A DNA stretch of 64,000 nucleotides. Origin: Vibrio campbellii CAIM 519 = NBRC 15631 = ATCC 25920. Lineage in GTDB: Bacteria; Pseudomonadota; Gammaproteobacteria; Enterobacterales; Vibrionaceae. The DNA is taken from positions 1 through 64,000 of the forward strand of contig NZ_CP015865.1 in the NCBI RefSeq assembly GCF_002163755.1. Reading direction: 5' to 3'. Positions 1 to 8,572 of the stretch are shown here, piece by piece. Position 1 is the first letter of the stretch. Each line of letters begins with the position of its first letter. Position numbers and translations under genes: made by a program. Below the pieces are notes generated by a model. It did no database searches, had not been told where the DNA came from, and was given only the letters and a program-made list of their open reading frames with translations.

Positions 1-75
1 TTGGCCATAACGCATTGCTCAGTAATGATTTATAGTTAAAGTCTGGCGGGTTGTGAGGTTTTTGCAACAAGCCCC
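1..75 (-). mobile_element. IS6-family-like element, terminal fragment
   Basis: The first 75 bases end in a sequence whose reverse complement begins GGGGCTTGTTGCAAAAAC. This matches the ends of the degenerate IS6-family copies at 2698-3538 and 6560-7020. The phrase AAAGTCTGRCGGGTTGT just inside the end is shared with the copy at 3501-3517. Only one end is in the window; the rest lies to the left. It interrupts the fimbrial-type fragment that follows. Confidence 0.5.
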
Positions 76-77
76 TT

Positions 78-256
78 TAAAGTGTGACCAGTAAGGACTT
101 GATATTGAGCGGTAAAATTTAACTCATTGAGTCCCCCTGATAGAAGAGGTGTAGGTAAAGATGGAGAATCAAGATCAATTATTGTGCCATCAGAATTATT
201 TATTCGCACCGCTAAACCTTCCGCACCTCCGGGGTTAGTGCCAGAAGTGATGGGTC
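78..256 (-). pseudogene. Fragment of a fimbrial (FimA-type) subunit gene
   Basis: On the minus strand an open stretch encodes GGAEGLAVRINNSDGTI, then about 20 residues later GGLNELNFTAQYQ. This pattern resembles the C-terminal half of type 1 fimbrial subunits, where a polar variable loop is followed by LNFTARY-like strands. It has no start and is cut by the IS end at position 75. It is clearly a remnant. The family assignment rests only on the strand pattern, so it is tentative. Confidence 0.35.
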
Positions 257-279
257 TGCCGATTCAGGCTGGCTACTGA

Positions 280-465
280 AGGTCACCGTTGCTTTACTCG
301 GAGCAGACTGAGGACAATGGTAGCAGCTGTGAGTTTTATCGAACCGAGAACGGGTGTAAAGAAGCGGAAAACTTTACCTTCGAACTTCATATTGAAACCA
401 CATCTGGTGCTGATACCAGCGGACTTATGGTCATGCCATATGACCCCTTTATCATGGGCTTGTAG
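280..465 (+). pseudogene. Fragment of an LruC-domain protein gene (C-terminal part)
   Basis: Frame 280-465 on the plus strand reads NFTFELHIETTSGADTSG followed by LMVMPYDPFIMG, then a stop. The pattern (a beta strand, then MPYDPFI-like residues) is characteristic of the C-terminal LruC domain of Vibrio secreted proteins. A full-length protein of that kind begins at 62501 and runs off the right edge. No start codon or upstream domain is present here, so this is a remnant. Whether it derives from that same gene cannot be told, because the matching part lies outside the window. Confidence 0.45.
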
Positions 466-645
466 CAAAAACTCACAAAGAACGAAAATTGAGTGCTAGA
501 GTGTAGTATTTAACACAAATCAACCCGATGTTTCTTGTTCTATAAATCGCTTTAAAAGCGTTACACACATACAAGGCCGTAGGAAGTTCGAAAAAGGCTC
601 TATCACATCTAAACCTAAAGTTGCGACAGAGCCCTGATAATTACT

Positions 646-1740
646 TTATCCAACCTCTTCAAGTTTTAAGTCTTTAAGTTTTTGGTGTTCTACCTTATCG
701 TCGGGATAATGGACTTCAAGATGAAGTGCAATATTAGAATCTGGAGATATATTATGACCAGAGGTGTTTTCTAATACGACTTTCCCATCAACACTTTCAT
801 CTTCATTTAATTTCAACCAGCTCGATTGTGTGTCTAACCATTTTTGTGGAATATAAGCTCCTTCCGGCAATGAAAAAGATATTTTCCAATGTTTCACAGT
901 AAGAGTATCTGATATTAAATCAAGATCATACGTATAAAACCATTCATGCTCTGGCCAATAATTCTCCCAACTATCGACGAATGATTGTGAAACATGTAAA
1001 TCTGGAATTTTATTTTCTTCAACTGTTATTTTAGCCGAAACGGTATTACTTGATTGATTTAAATAGCCGATTTCTGGCTTCATGCTTGCAGTGAGAGTGC
1101 CTTGACCGATTTCGTTGCCGGTAATGCTTATATCTTTCTTAACAGCCTCTCCTGCAGGAACAGTGAATTCAGACTCATAACCATCTATGGAAATTAGACC
1201 TTTGCCTTTGGTTACTTGAACATCGAGACTAACTTCAAAGGATTGATCGTTTCTTGAGTTATCAATAGTCAGTACTGCTGAATCATTAACACCAACCGTT
1301 ATCACCTTAGGAGGCAAAAACATTGGTGTGTCAATATTTATGATAGCTTGCGTTATAACAGAGTTAACTAGATCGTTGAAACCATAAGGAGCATGGGAAA
1401 GCCTTTCCCCCGCAGCTACCTCAGCTGAATCTCCGCTAATATCATTTCCTTTAATCAATACAGCTGGCACATTTAGATTATTGACAACGGAGCTAACACC
1501 GTGAGGGTATCCAACAGGAAAGCCAAAGTCTTCCAATTGTTGAGCATTTAGTTGTACGCCTTCTTTAATTGCCAATATATGATCGTAGGGTTGACCAACA
1601 TTAAAATTAGGATCCCCATAGAGACAAAACCTATCTTCGGGGCATTTATCCGCTCCACGCCCCGATATGAATTCGGCATCAGGTGAAGCAAAAGAATTCG
1701 TTGATAAAGCAATTAAGGGTAATATTAATATTTTATTCAT
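646..1740 (-). CDS. Secreted protein with I36/beta-gamma-crystallin-like N-terminal region
   Basis: This 364-residue protein has a signal peptide (MNKILILPLIALSTNSFA) ending near residue 18. Residues ~30-90 (CPEDRFCLYGDPNFN, then SSVVNNLN) resemble the beta-gamma-crystallin fold of peptidase-inhibitor family I36 proteins. The middle (~150-245) is a beta-rich repeat-like region. Residues ~265-355, rich in Trp and Asn, resemble a carbohydrate-binding module. The start ATG has an AAGG-type ribosome site. It lies beside another small secreted protein and IS debris. The export prediction is firm, while the domain assignments are by eye. An extracellular binding or inhibitor role is inference. Confidence 0.6.
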   Translation of the reverse strand: MNKILILPLIALSTNSFASPDAEFISGRGADKCPEDRFCLYGDPNFNVGQPYDHILAIKEGVQLNAQQLEDFGFPVGYPHGVSSVVNNLNVPAVLIKGNDISGDSAEVAAGERLSHAPYGFNDLVNSVITQAIINIDTPMFLPPKVITVGVNDSAVLTIDNSRNDQSFEVSLDVQVTKGKGLISIDGYESEFTVPAGEAVKKDISITGNEIGQGTLTASMKPEIGYLNQSSNTVSAKITVEENKIPDLHVSQSFVDSWENYWPEHEWFYTYDLDLISDTLTVKHWKISFSLPEGAYIPQKWLDTQSSWLKLNEDESVDGKVVLENTSGHNISPDSNIALHLEVHYPDDKVEHQKLKDLKLEEVG

Positions 1741-1906
1741 TTTTTACCTTTTAAATATCCGGATTAAAGTACGATAATTGAATCCAGTTTTTGCTAATAG
1801 TTCATAATTTAGATATCTGTGCTCAAAGAATATGCCAATCTAAACAGTAGACGGGCACTTTCTTGTTTTGCCACGAAGTGTTCCACTTATTTATCTGAAT
1901 TTAGGT

Positions 1907-2278
1907 CTAATCAATCCAACATGTCCCGGTTTCAGAGTTTATATGAACGTTTATATCTTTATTAACAAGGAATCCTGGGCAAGATCCCACGGTATCAAGG
2001 TTTGCATCTAGAATGTACGAAGTTTGCATTCGAGTACTACTTAGAAAAAAATGATGAGCTTTCATTGGTGCCATATAGCCTGTCATGTGTTCATGCGGAT
2101 TTGAGTCCAAACCTTGCCAGCCAGCACCGTAATTTGTACTGTCATTTATAATTGTTACTCTAAATTCACCATTTACCCTCGCACTCTCAACTCCCTCAGA
2201 AGGAAAAGTTGAAGCAAAAGCGCTTACGCTAAGTGAAGAAAACAATGCTGCCGTTAACAGTAATGATGATTTTTTCAT
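1907..2278 (-). CDS. Small secreted protein, unknown function
   Basis: The likely start is the ATG at 2278, giving 123 residues. The upstream extension to 2335 has no signal-like character, whereas MKKSSLLLTAALFSSLSVSA is a textbook signal peptide with cleavage near FA-STF. The mature protein is ~100 residues with two Cys near the C-terminus (SCPGFL and GTCWID) that could form a disulfide in the periplasm or outside. I do not recognise a family. It lies upstream of, and in the same direction as, the I36-like secreted protein, and the two may be co-expressed. Confidence 0.6.
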   Translation of the reverse strand: MKKSSLLLTAALFSSLSVSAFASTFPSEGVESARVNGEFRVTIINDSTNYGAGWQGLDSNPHEHMTGYMAPMKAHHFFLSSTRMQTSYILDANLDTVGSCPGFLVNKDINVHINSETGTCWID

Positions 2279-2335
2279 TTTATAGTCCAAAAGTTGAATG
2301 TTATATTTAAACGTTATATAAGATAACGATAACAA

Positions 2336-2697
2336 ACATATTGCACACTAAGTCACCGATCAACAAAAATATTATTTTATAAAATAAAATAATATAAAAC
2401 TGATAGTTTCATGGGACCTGAAAACTTTAATTACATGCTTTTTAGATCATCGTAATTAGATATTAAACTTTTAATTTAGATCATTAAGCCAGCAAGCAGG
2501 ATGATTAAAAACCAATGCAAAAACCAAAAAAATTAGCATAAAAATCAATGGTTTATACTGCGATTTCTGCTGTGGGTGTTATTTATTAATTATAATTATC
2601 ATAACCCTAATTAAAGGAATAAAAGTCGATAATGATTGAAATATTTAAGGGTAATAATCAATTAATACATTAGTGTACCAAAATTTCTATAACAAAA
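2336..2697. other. AT-rich intergenic stretch, no gene seen
   Basis: About 360 bases of very AT-rich DNA lie between the small secreted protein gene and the IS6-like remnant. It holds a short palindromic AT hairpin near 2370-2395 (TTATTTTATAAAATAAAATAA) and the upstream region of the minus-strand gene. I see no convincing open frame. Confidence 0.4.
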
Positions 2698-3538
2698 GGG
2701 CTTGTTGTGAAAATTGAAGATGTTTCTACGGTGCCTATCTAAACACCTCTTTTCATGTGTAAATTCCGAGGATATTTAAGCCTTCATTGAGGAAGGCGAA
2801 TCTCTCCTAGACCTCAGTTTAGGCTCATAACGACGTAACCAAAAAAAACAATCTGGCCTCCTCAAGACTCTGAAACATTCACCAAGCCCGCATTCAGACC
2901 TTGAACCCGCCGGTGGCTTCGCTAAGCTTTTTGATGAGAGCATGGTCAGATTCAATGTCATTGTTGAGATATTACACTTACCAATGTTCTATATCTTGCT
3001 GTAATTGGCCTTCACGATTGAAGCGAGTAATCGCGTTACCATAAAGCGAGTTTTTATCGGTATTTAATGCATTAGGATGAAAGGAAGCTGTGTCGCGAAG
3101 TGAGCTGGGTTTCAGAAATTGATAAGCAGGCTCTTTATTACGCATATCAGAGAAGAAGAACTCCACCGTTGCCCAGGTTTATTGTTGGCTCGGTAGAAAT
3201 AATGCCATTTATCTTTCACCCTGACGCAAGTTTCATCAAGCTGCTAGGATGAATCGACACGAGTGAATTGATATATAGCAGCGTAAATTCTTATGTACTT
3301 GAAGCCCATAGTGAATAAACCATCGATAAATCGTCGAGCGATTCACAAATACACCGCGTTCGGTCAAAATATCACTGAGGTTCGCATAGTTCATTGCGGT
3401 AGTACCATACCACCGCACACAACATAAGATAAGTTCGGGTATGAATTTCGCCATTTGAATTCAAATTTTTCAAACGCATTGATCGGTGTGAAGAATAGCT
3501 AAAGTCTGACGGGTTGTTAGTTTTTGAAACAAGCTCCC
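2698..3538 (-). mobile_element. Degenerate IS6-family insertion sequence
   Basis: About 841 bp bounded by imperfect terminal repeats, GGGCTTGTTGTGAAAATTG at the left and the complement of TTTTTGAAACAAGCTCCC at the right. Minus-strand fragments encode an IS6/IS26-type transposase: PELILCCVRWYGTTAMNYAN, the HTH-like ERGVFVNRSTIYRWFIHYG, LNTDKNSLYGNAITRFNREG around the second Asp, and ESDHALIKKLSEATGGF around the catalytic Glu. The pieces are in different frames with stops and an apparent internal deletion near 3200, so it is not functional. A shorter relative lies at 6560-7020. Confidence 0.75.
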
Positions 3539-3561
3539 TCTGGACGACTTTTCTCCACTTT

Positions 3562-4026
3562 TCAGTTGTAAACGCTAAAACATCCATTCAAAGCTTCTGT
3601 ACAGAAGACATCATCAGAAATAATACTAGGAAATGTTTTAAGCTTTGCGTGAAAACTATGCCTTTTCATATTATTTGGAGTGTGATATTTATTAGACCAT
3701 TCCAAATATGAAAATTCATCGTAGTAATCAATATCAATGCTATTATCTTCACAGTGGAAGGTCAGAATATGATTCTTATGTGTCAAATAATTTAAATCGC
3801 ATTCATATTTGTATATATAGCCAAAACCAGCTTTTTTAACATTTATATTGAGTGTTTTAGAACCAAAATCATCCTTTAAAAAGACAAAAGCTTCATAAGC
3901 GATTTTACCATTTTCAATATATATATGATGCGCTTCATAACTATCTGAATCAGGGTCATTTATTATAACTAATAAAACAGGTATAATCATAGCAACGGCA
4001 AATGACGCCCTAATAATTTTATTTAC
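3562..4026 (-). CDS. VtrC/ToxS-like membrane-anchored partner of the ToxR-like regulator
   Basis: The best start is the ATG at 4026 (MVNKIIRASFAV), giving ~154 residues; the reading frame upstream of it has only a TTG. A single N-terminal membrane segment (KIIRASFAVAMIIPVLLVII) is followed by a ~130-residue beta-rich periplasmic domain with a Cys pair near the end (CTEALNGC). It overlaps the end of the ToxR-like gene by 8 bases. A ToxR-like regulator overlapping a ~160-residue single-pass periplasmic partner is the arrangement of vtrA-vtrC in Vibrio parahaemolyticus, where the pair senses bile salts. Sequence identity is not obvious, so a ToxS-type chaperone role is the alternative. Confidence 0.6.
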   Translation of the reverse strand, partial: VNKIIRASFAVAMIIPVLLVIINDPDSDSYEAHHIYIENGKIAYEAFVFLKDDFGSKTLNINVKKAGFGYIYKYECDLNYLTHKNHILTFHCEDNSIDIDYYDEFSYLEWSNKYHTPNNMKRHSFHAKLKTFPSIISDDVFCTEALNGCFSVYN

Positions 4027-4819
4027 CATGCGAATGCCTACACTTTTCAATTAAAAATGCAATATCTTTTTCTATATTTTTATTGTCTTTTGATATCATG
4101 ATAAAGCTTTCTGATTTATAATGTTCGTCGAGACATGATATCAAAATATGACCATGCTTATTCACTGAAATATATGAAATATTTTTAACAGATTTTATGT
4201 TATTTTCAATAACACTCAATAACTCATCTCTTTTTTTCTTTCCTATTTTATTGAGATTAATTATCGTTTCATTTATGGTCGATTTTTGAGCAAGATCTTT
4301 TGGTCCAAATCCTACATTATCTAAGTATCTAACAAAAAAATAAGTAATCAAGATCGACATTATGGAAATAATAGAAAAAGCCTTCAATAATCGACTTTTA
4401 TTTTTGATTAATTTTTTTAAGATTTCAACTTCTGATATCTTTACTTTGGATTTGTGTTCTTGCCTACTTACCACATTTTTATTATCAGGGTTTAATTTAT
4501 TGTGGGTTATGTATTCATTGTATAAACATGAACTAATCCCGTATCCCTTTCTCGGTATATTGACAATAGAGTTTTTAATCCCAATTGAGCAGAACTTTAT
4601 ACGAATATTATATACCAGTGTGTTTATATTGTTTTCCTTAACTGTTTCATTTCCCCAAATAAATTTTGCAATTTTATTTCTAGATACATATCCTAAATTA
4701 TGATTATCAAAAAGACACTTTAAAAACTTATATTCATTGTGACTAATTGTTTTAAATTTATCTCCAAACCTAATAGATTCCTTATCGAAAATAAACACAG
4801 TACACACCCTAAAAAACAT
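4019..4819 (-). CDS. ToxR/VtrA-type transmembrane transcriptional regulator
   Basis: The 266-residue protein has an N-terminal OmpR/ToxR winged helix (~10-105). Diagnostic stretches are YVSRNKIAKFIWG and NNINTLVYNIRIKF, with a wing ending in NIPRKGYGIS. A linker of ~40 residues leads to one membrane helix (FSIISIMSILITYFFVRYL, ~149-167) and a ~100-residue periplasmic domain. This is the topology of ToxR, TcpP and VtrA. The ATG at 4819 lacks a clear ribosome site; a GTG at 4798 sits behind AGGG and may be the true start. Its downstream partner overlaps it. No obvious target operon is adjacent, so its regulon is probably elsewhere. Confidence 0.75.
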   Translation of the reverse strand: MFFRVCTVFIFDKESIRFGDKFKTISHNEYKFLKCLFDNHNLGYVSRNKIAKFIWGNETVKENNINTLVYNIRIKFCSIGIKNSIVNIPRKGYGISSCLYNEYITHNKLNPDNKNVVSRQEHKSKVKISEVEILKKLIKNKSRLLKAFSIISIMSILITYFFVRYLDNVGFGPKDLAQKSTINETIINLNKIGKKKRDELLSVIENNIKSVKNISYISVNKHGHILISCLDEHYKSESFIMISKDNKNIEKDIAFLIEKCRHSHGK

Positions 4820-5726
4820 TTATATTGTTGACTTCAAAAAAATCCAATTATATGCATATACAAAGCCCTAAAAGTTTCACAAAACCAATCGCAATATTTA
4901 ATATACAACGTTTGATATACGCAGCTTGATACAAATCAACACATTTGGATACCTAAAACCAACAAGAATAAGTAACTTCCCTAAATAAAAAACTTCAATA
5001 AGTAAAGGTTATTGAATGCGAATATTATGAATTTTGACATCATAAATATTCATTTATATTATCATCCCCCCCCACTTTACTACGCATATATATATTATTA
5101 TGATAATAAACTCAATTGTCAACATACATAAGTTCGGCTTGTAAAGCTTAATGAAAATATATGATAAATCAGTAATAGATTCACATTGATAATGTTTAAT
5201 CAAATAAAAAATTCGATCATAAAAATGATGAAATTGTCAGGCTAATAACCTGAACGCTTTTACCACATCTGATATATGAAAGTAGATGTCGTTGAAAGAG
5301 AATTTGCTTAGCCTGAGGCGAAAATATCAGTTTCACTACTACACAAAAAAACAATACAATAACAAACCACTAACATTCCATAACGAAAAGATACCGCACG
5401 TCATATTACAGAGCTCCACTCATTTTCGACGCACCAGTGAGTATGGTTAGTAAACGGTGAATAATTTTTATATCAGATAGCATCAAAGACTAAGAAAAAT
5501 GTCGAATCCATCTAGTCCGTTAACACTGAACACTCATATGTTGACAAAGTTATCGCCTTTAATATCTCATCGCGATAAATCTAACTTAGCAAGACACGAT
5601 CAAATTAACTTCTGAGCTTGAACACTTAGCTCATAGCTGACGTCAATCAAATAACCTAATTTTCATACAGATAGGTTATTGAATTTCATATGTTTAATTA
5701 AAGTCATAGTAAATATTAATTCGTTG
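4820..5726. other. Long AT-rich intergenic region upstream of the ToxR-like gene
   Basis: About 900 bases with no supported gene. It contains the promoter region of the ToxR-like gene, dense AT tracts, and a run of eight C residues at 5066-5073. Its right end runs into the IS256-type remnant. Long AT-rich promoter regions are typical of H-NS-silenced virulence regulators, but that is inference here. Confidence 0.35.
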
Positions 5727-6000
5727 TTTTACGCTTTTTGGCGCCTTGTTAAGCACATTTGCTGTCTTATATCCCCAGCACCGTTGCAGGGCTGTTTGTG
5801 GCAAGCACTTAACAACCACTTTCCAGAAATCAGGCGCGCCATCTCCGATGACGAGCTTTGGTGCTAACTGTCATCCCTGTGATCGTATCTTCTCAATGAG
5901 TTCCGTCCAACTTGCTTCTGAATCGCGATGAACATCTAGAACTCCAAGGGCTTCTTTACGCCCAGTCTCATCGACACCCATGACGACGATTAAGCAGAGC
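5727..6000 (-). mobile_element. IS256-family transposase fragment
   Basis: Translated on the minus strand from ~6000 down, the sequence reads VVMGVDETGRKEALGVLDVH, SEASWTELIEKIRSQG, a TGA stop, then PKLVIGDGAPDFWKVV, LQRCWGYKTANVLNKAPKSV. This is the central catalytic part of IS256-family (mutator-type) transposases. The in-frame stop and the missing ends mark it as a dead fragment. A plus-strand reading frame across the same bases (from ~5746) is its shadow. Confidence 0.8.
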
Positions 6001-6487
6001 TAATCGCCCATCCTAACGTGTCAGACAGCCCTTTTAATTTTAGATATAATTTAATTTTTATAGTTAATGAAATTTACATTTACGTTCAATCTTTCATTAA
6101 GTGCCATGGAATTAAACCTACCACTTTTAACAATAAATAATCTAGGGTCAAAAGATAACGCACCAATAGTTTTCAGTTTAATTTATATACTCTCAATGTG
6201 TTATAAGGAAAAATCATTGACCAGTTAATTTTTTTAAAAGGTTTTGCTTTTTCAATATGGACTTTAACCTTAATTTGGCTAAAATAAACACAAAGTAGAG
6301 TTAATCAACTCAGAGATGAACTAAAATTATATTTTTAATCATACACTTAGAAAGACGCTAAGATGTAAACCAGCCTTCTAATTACAGCTTTATTCTTGGA
6401 AACACAAGGTTATGGATACATGTTGTAAGTGAAAAGTTTTATTCCCCACCATAATCATAATTCTATTGTTTTTCAAAACCAAACTGT
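6001..6487. other. Intergenic DNA between two transposon remnants
   Basis: About 490 bases of AT-rich DNA between the IS256-type fragment and the long hairpin at 6488. I see no open frame with a credible start and no repeat shared with other parts of the window. Confidence 0.3.
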
Positions 6488-6542
6488 TCACATGAGAATT
6501 ATAAAAAAATATATTTTATATTTTTTTATAATTCTCATGTGA
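6488..6542. repeat. Perfect 26-bp inverted repeat with 3-base loop
   Basis: The arms at 6488-6513 and 6517-6542 are exact complements: TCACATGAGAATTATAAAA and onward, mirrored around a TTT centre. It is a very long perfect hairpin just left of the second IS6-like remnant. It could be a strong terminator, a MITE-like element or a cruciform. No flanking gene clearly uses it. Confidence 0.7.
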
Positions 6543-6559
6543 GCCATATTCTTTCTTTG

Positions 6560-7020
6560 GTCATAGTATTACCGCAATAAGCTATACAAACCTCAGTGAT
6601 ATGTTGGCTGAACGCGGTGTATTTGTGAGTCGCTTCACGATTTATCGTTGGTTTATTCACTCTGGGCTTCACCTACATAAGAATTCACGCCGTTATATCA
6701 ATCAAATCGTGTCGATTCCTCCTAGCAGCTTGATGAAACTTACGTCAGGGTGAAAGGCAAATGGCATTGAATCTGACCACGCTCCCATCAAAAAGCTTAG
6801 CGAAACCACCGGCGGCTTCAGGTTCGAAAGTGGGCTTGGTAAATGTTTCAAGGTTTTGAGGAGGCCAGTTTGATTTTTGGTTACGTCGTGATGAGTCGAA
6901 ACTAGATTCAGGAGAGCTCCGCTTTCCTCAATGAACGCTTAAATATCTTCGGAATTTAAACATGAAAAGAGGTGTTCGGATTGGCACCACAGAAACATCT
7001 TCAACTTTTGCAACAAGCCC
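6560..7020 (+). mobile_element. Truncated IS6-family remnant
   Basis: The plus strand encodes SYTNLSDMLAERGVFVSRFT then IYRWFIHSGLHLHKN, matching the HTH-like part of the IS6-type transposase at 2698-3538. An internal deletion near 6765 then joins it to the segment encoding the last catalytic region (DHAPIKKLSETTGG in the shadow of 6778-6823). It ends in TTCAACTTTTGCAACAAGCCC at 7020, the typical terminal repeat. It lies opposite in direction to the other copy and is not functional. Confidence 0.7.
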
Positions 7021-7034
7021 GATTGAACTGGTGG

Positions 7035-7138
7035 GTTTTAAGCAGTGCTTTACTCGCGCCCCGGGCGTGAGTAAAGCACTAATGCGCTTGTTCACTTTTC
7101 TCAAGTGATAACGCGTACTCGAGCACTCGAAAACAGTG
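7035..7138 (-). pseudogene. Fragment of the 16-kb LPD25-like plasmid gene
   Basis: Bases 7035-7138 align with 16357-16462, an internal piece of the minus-strand gene at 15815-16783. Shared blocks include TTTTAAGCAGTGC, GGGCGTGAGTAAA, TTCACTTTTCTCAA and GCGTACTCGAGCAC. The copy has several substitutions and small indels. It is a stray duplicate at the junction between the IS6 remnant and cassette array 1, and shows that this junction was made by recombination between plasmid segments. Confidence 0.7.
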
Positions 7139-7217
7139 TGCCGTAGACACTAATACCGATTCAAACCGAAAGTGCTAAACTACATAATCCGCCTTAAATG
7201 CCTTGTTGTACAGTCTG
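7139..7217 (-). repeat. Truncated attC-like site at the end of cassette array 1
   Basis: Downstream of the nucleotidyltransferase stop the minus strand reads TACAACAAGGCATTTAAGGC, like the 5' side of the other attC sites. The opposite half is missing because the sequence runs into the LPD25-gene fragment. It therefore marks a broken array end. Confidence 0.4.
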
Positions 7218-7775
7218 TTACAGCTTATCCGCCAATTTCTTTAGGTAAGATTTGGCTAGTTCATTTTTGCCTCGGCTTAACCACTTTATACACTCTAAAA
7301 GTTCCCAGATTAAACCTTGGTCACCATTTGTATATGCAGTAAAATCTTCGTGCTTTGGTGGAGGAGCATCGGTTAATCGTGGCTCCACAACACCCGTTTT
7401 ATCAAATAGCACTTTGAAAGGCCTGGAGATATCAAAAGGTTCGCTTAGATCTAGACAATGAATCTCTGTGCTGGTTAAATCCGTGAAAATATATTTTGCA
7501 AAGTAAGCATTCTCGTTATGAAACCCTTGATTAAGATAGAAAATGTCTTTACCACGCTCAAAAGCCGAGAAGCACTCTTGTGTGGATTTATGGAATTCAT
7601 TTTGAGTAAAAATCAAAATATCAGCGTCAGATATTCGATCTCCCTTACCTGCAGCCAATGAGCCTAATAACACTGCGGCGACCACGTTCTCTTCGGAAAT
7701 AAAAGCAGAACACGCAGATTTAACCAGCTCATTTTGAAGGGGAAGGTTTTCAAGATTAAGTTCTTCTAAACTCAC
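7218..7775 (-). CDS. MNT-type nucleotidyltransferase-domain protein (gene cassette)
   Basis: The 185-residue protein carries the nucleotidyltransferase fold signature GSLAAGKGDRISDADILIF at ~38-56: G-S, then D-x-D, the two metal-binding aspartates. This is seen in aminoglycoside nucleotidyltransferases and MNT-type antitoxins. The C-terminal third is helical. It could AMPylate or nucleotidylate a small molecule or protein; the substrate is unknown and the rest of the sequence does not match a known resistance enzyme I can name. It is the last intact cassette of array 1, with a broken attC downstream and an intact one upstream. No HEPN partner is adjacent. Confidence 0.65.
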   Translation of the reverse strand: MSLEELNLENLPLQNELVKSACSAFISEENVVAAVLLGSLAAGKGDRISDADILIFTQNEFHKSTQECFSAFERGKDIFYLNQGFHNENAYFAKYIFTDLTSTEIHCLDLSEPFDISRPFKVLFDKTGVVEPRLTDAPPPKHEDFTAYTNGDQGLIWELLECIKWLSRGKNELAKSYLKKLADKL

Positions 7776-7800
7776 GGTTGCCTCCGTTTGTAAAACTCTC

Positions 7801-7915
7801 TGTTAAGGGGTGAGCAACGCAATATCGAGGCCGCTGCAAAGCATCTCAATCACTAAATTTAAGACATAGTGAAAATGCCACGCGTTGCGAATCACTCTTA
7901 AATGCTTTGTTAGGT
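7801..7915 (-). repeat. attC site (VCR-like)
   Basis: On the minus strand the site runs from CCTAACAAAGCATTTAAGAG to CACCCCTTAACA, with the conserved arm GATTCGCAACGCGTGGCATT paired to TTGCGTTGC. The stop codon of the DinB gene lies inside its left end, as is usual for cassettes. Confidence 0.8.
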
Positions 7916-8413
7916 GCTAGCCCCGCCCCTTCTTGTCGGCTCTAGTTGGTGAAGATAGCGTGTGAATGTGTCTTTGGGACGATCTAGATTATTTTCGGCC
8001 AGTACTCTAGCCGCCATACCACGATGATTACTGCCATGAGTTAATAAATGGAGCAGAATCTCTTCGACCGACATCTGCCCTGTATCACCATCAACAAACT
8101 TAAAGGAAACAATTCTTTTAAGATCTGCCTTTGATGCAGTTTCAGCATACTGAACTAACCACGAGTCATTTTGATTCATTGTCTCTCTTAACTCAGATAG
8201 TGTTGGAGTTTTAACAGTGTTGTCACCATTATATTTCTCAGGCTCACCTAATATTCGACTGATAAAGAGGCTATCAACAATTGTTGTATGGTTTAAGATC
8301 CTAGCAAAAAAGGTAGCATCACTTTCTGGAAGGATTGAGAACTGCTGTTCTCCCATATCAAGTAAATTATTATTTGCCCACTTTTTATATTGAAGCGCTT
8401 TAGAAAAGACCAT
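7910..8413 (-). CDS. DinB-family putative metal-dependent protein (gene cassette)
   Basis: The 167-residue protein matches the DinB/YfiT four-helix bundle. KWANNNLLDM near the N-terminus and NHTTIVDSLFI in helix 2 supply one metal-binding His, and LLHLLTHGSNHRGMA near residue 130 supplies the paired His residues. Family members bind a divalent metal and many act as thiol-dependent S-transferases, often in stress or detoxification; the substrate here is unknown. It lies between attC sites at 7801 and 8461 and is read in the same direction as the array. Its stop overlaps the downstream attC. Confidence 0.8.
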   Translation of the reverse strand: MVFSKALQYKKWANNNLLDMGEQQFSILPESDATFFARILNHTTIVDSLFISRILGEPEKYNGDNTVKTPTLSELRETMNQNDSWLVQYAETASKADLKRIVSFKFVDGDTGQMSVEEILLHLLTHGSNHRGMAARVLAENNLDRPKDTFTRYLHQLEPTRRGGAST

Positions 8414-8460
8414 ATTTTATCCATTGTTACTTATTTACAAAATGCGAAACTCAATCTGCA

Positions 8461-8557
8461 CCTAACGCCGCATTAAGGTGTGAGCAGCGCTTGGCTATAC
8501 TTGAGCGAAGCGAAACTGCCAAGCGTTGCGAATCACTCTTAAATGCTTTGTTAGGCG
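8461..8557 (-). repeat. attC site (VCR-like, short form)
   Basis: The minus strand begins GCCTAACAAAGCATTTAAGAG and ends ACACCTTAATGCGGCGTTAG. The central part (CTTGGCAGTTTCGCTTCGC and its partner) forms a long imperfect stem with a different apex from the other sites. It is nearly identical to the site at 19639-19732, so arrays 1 and 2 share recent ancestry. Confidence 0.85.
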
Positions 8558-8572
8558 AAATCCTGTTCGGGA

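Noticed and set aside
5679..5931. Plus-strand small proteins
   Set aside because: They lie antisense to the clear IS256-type transposase fragment (5727-6000).
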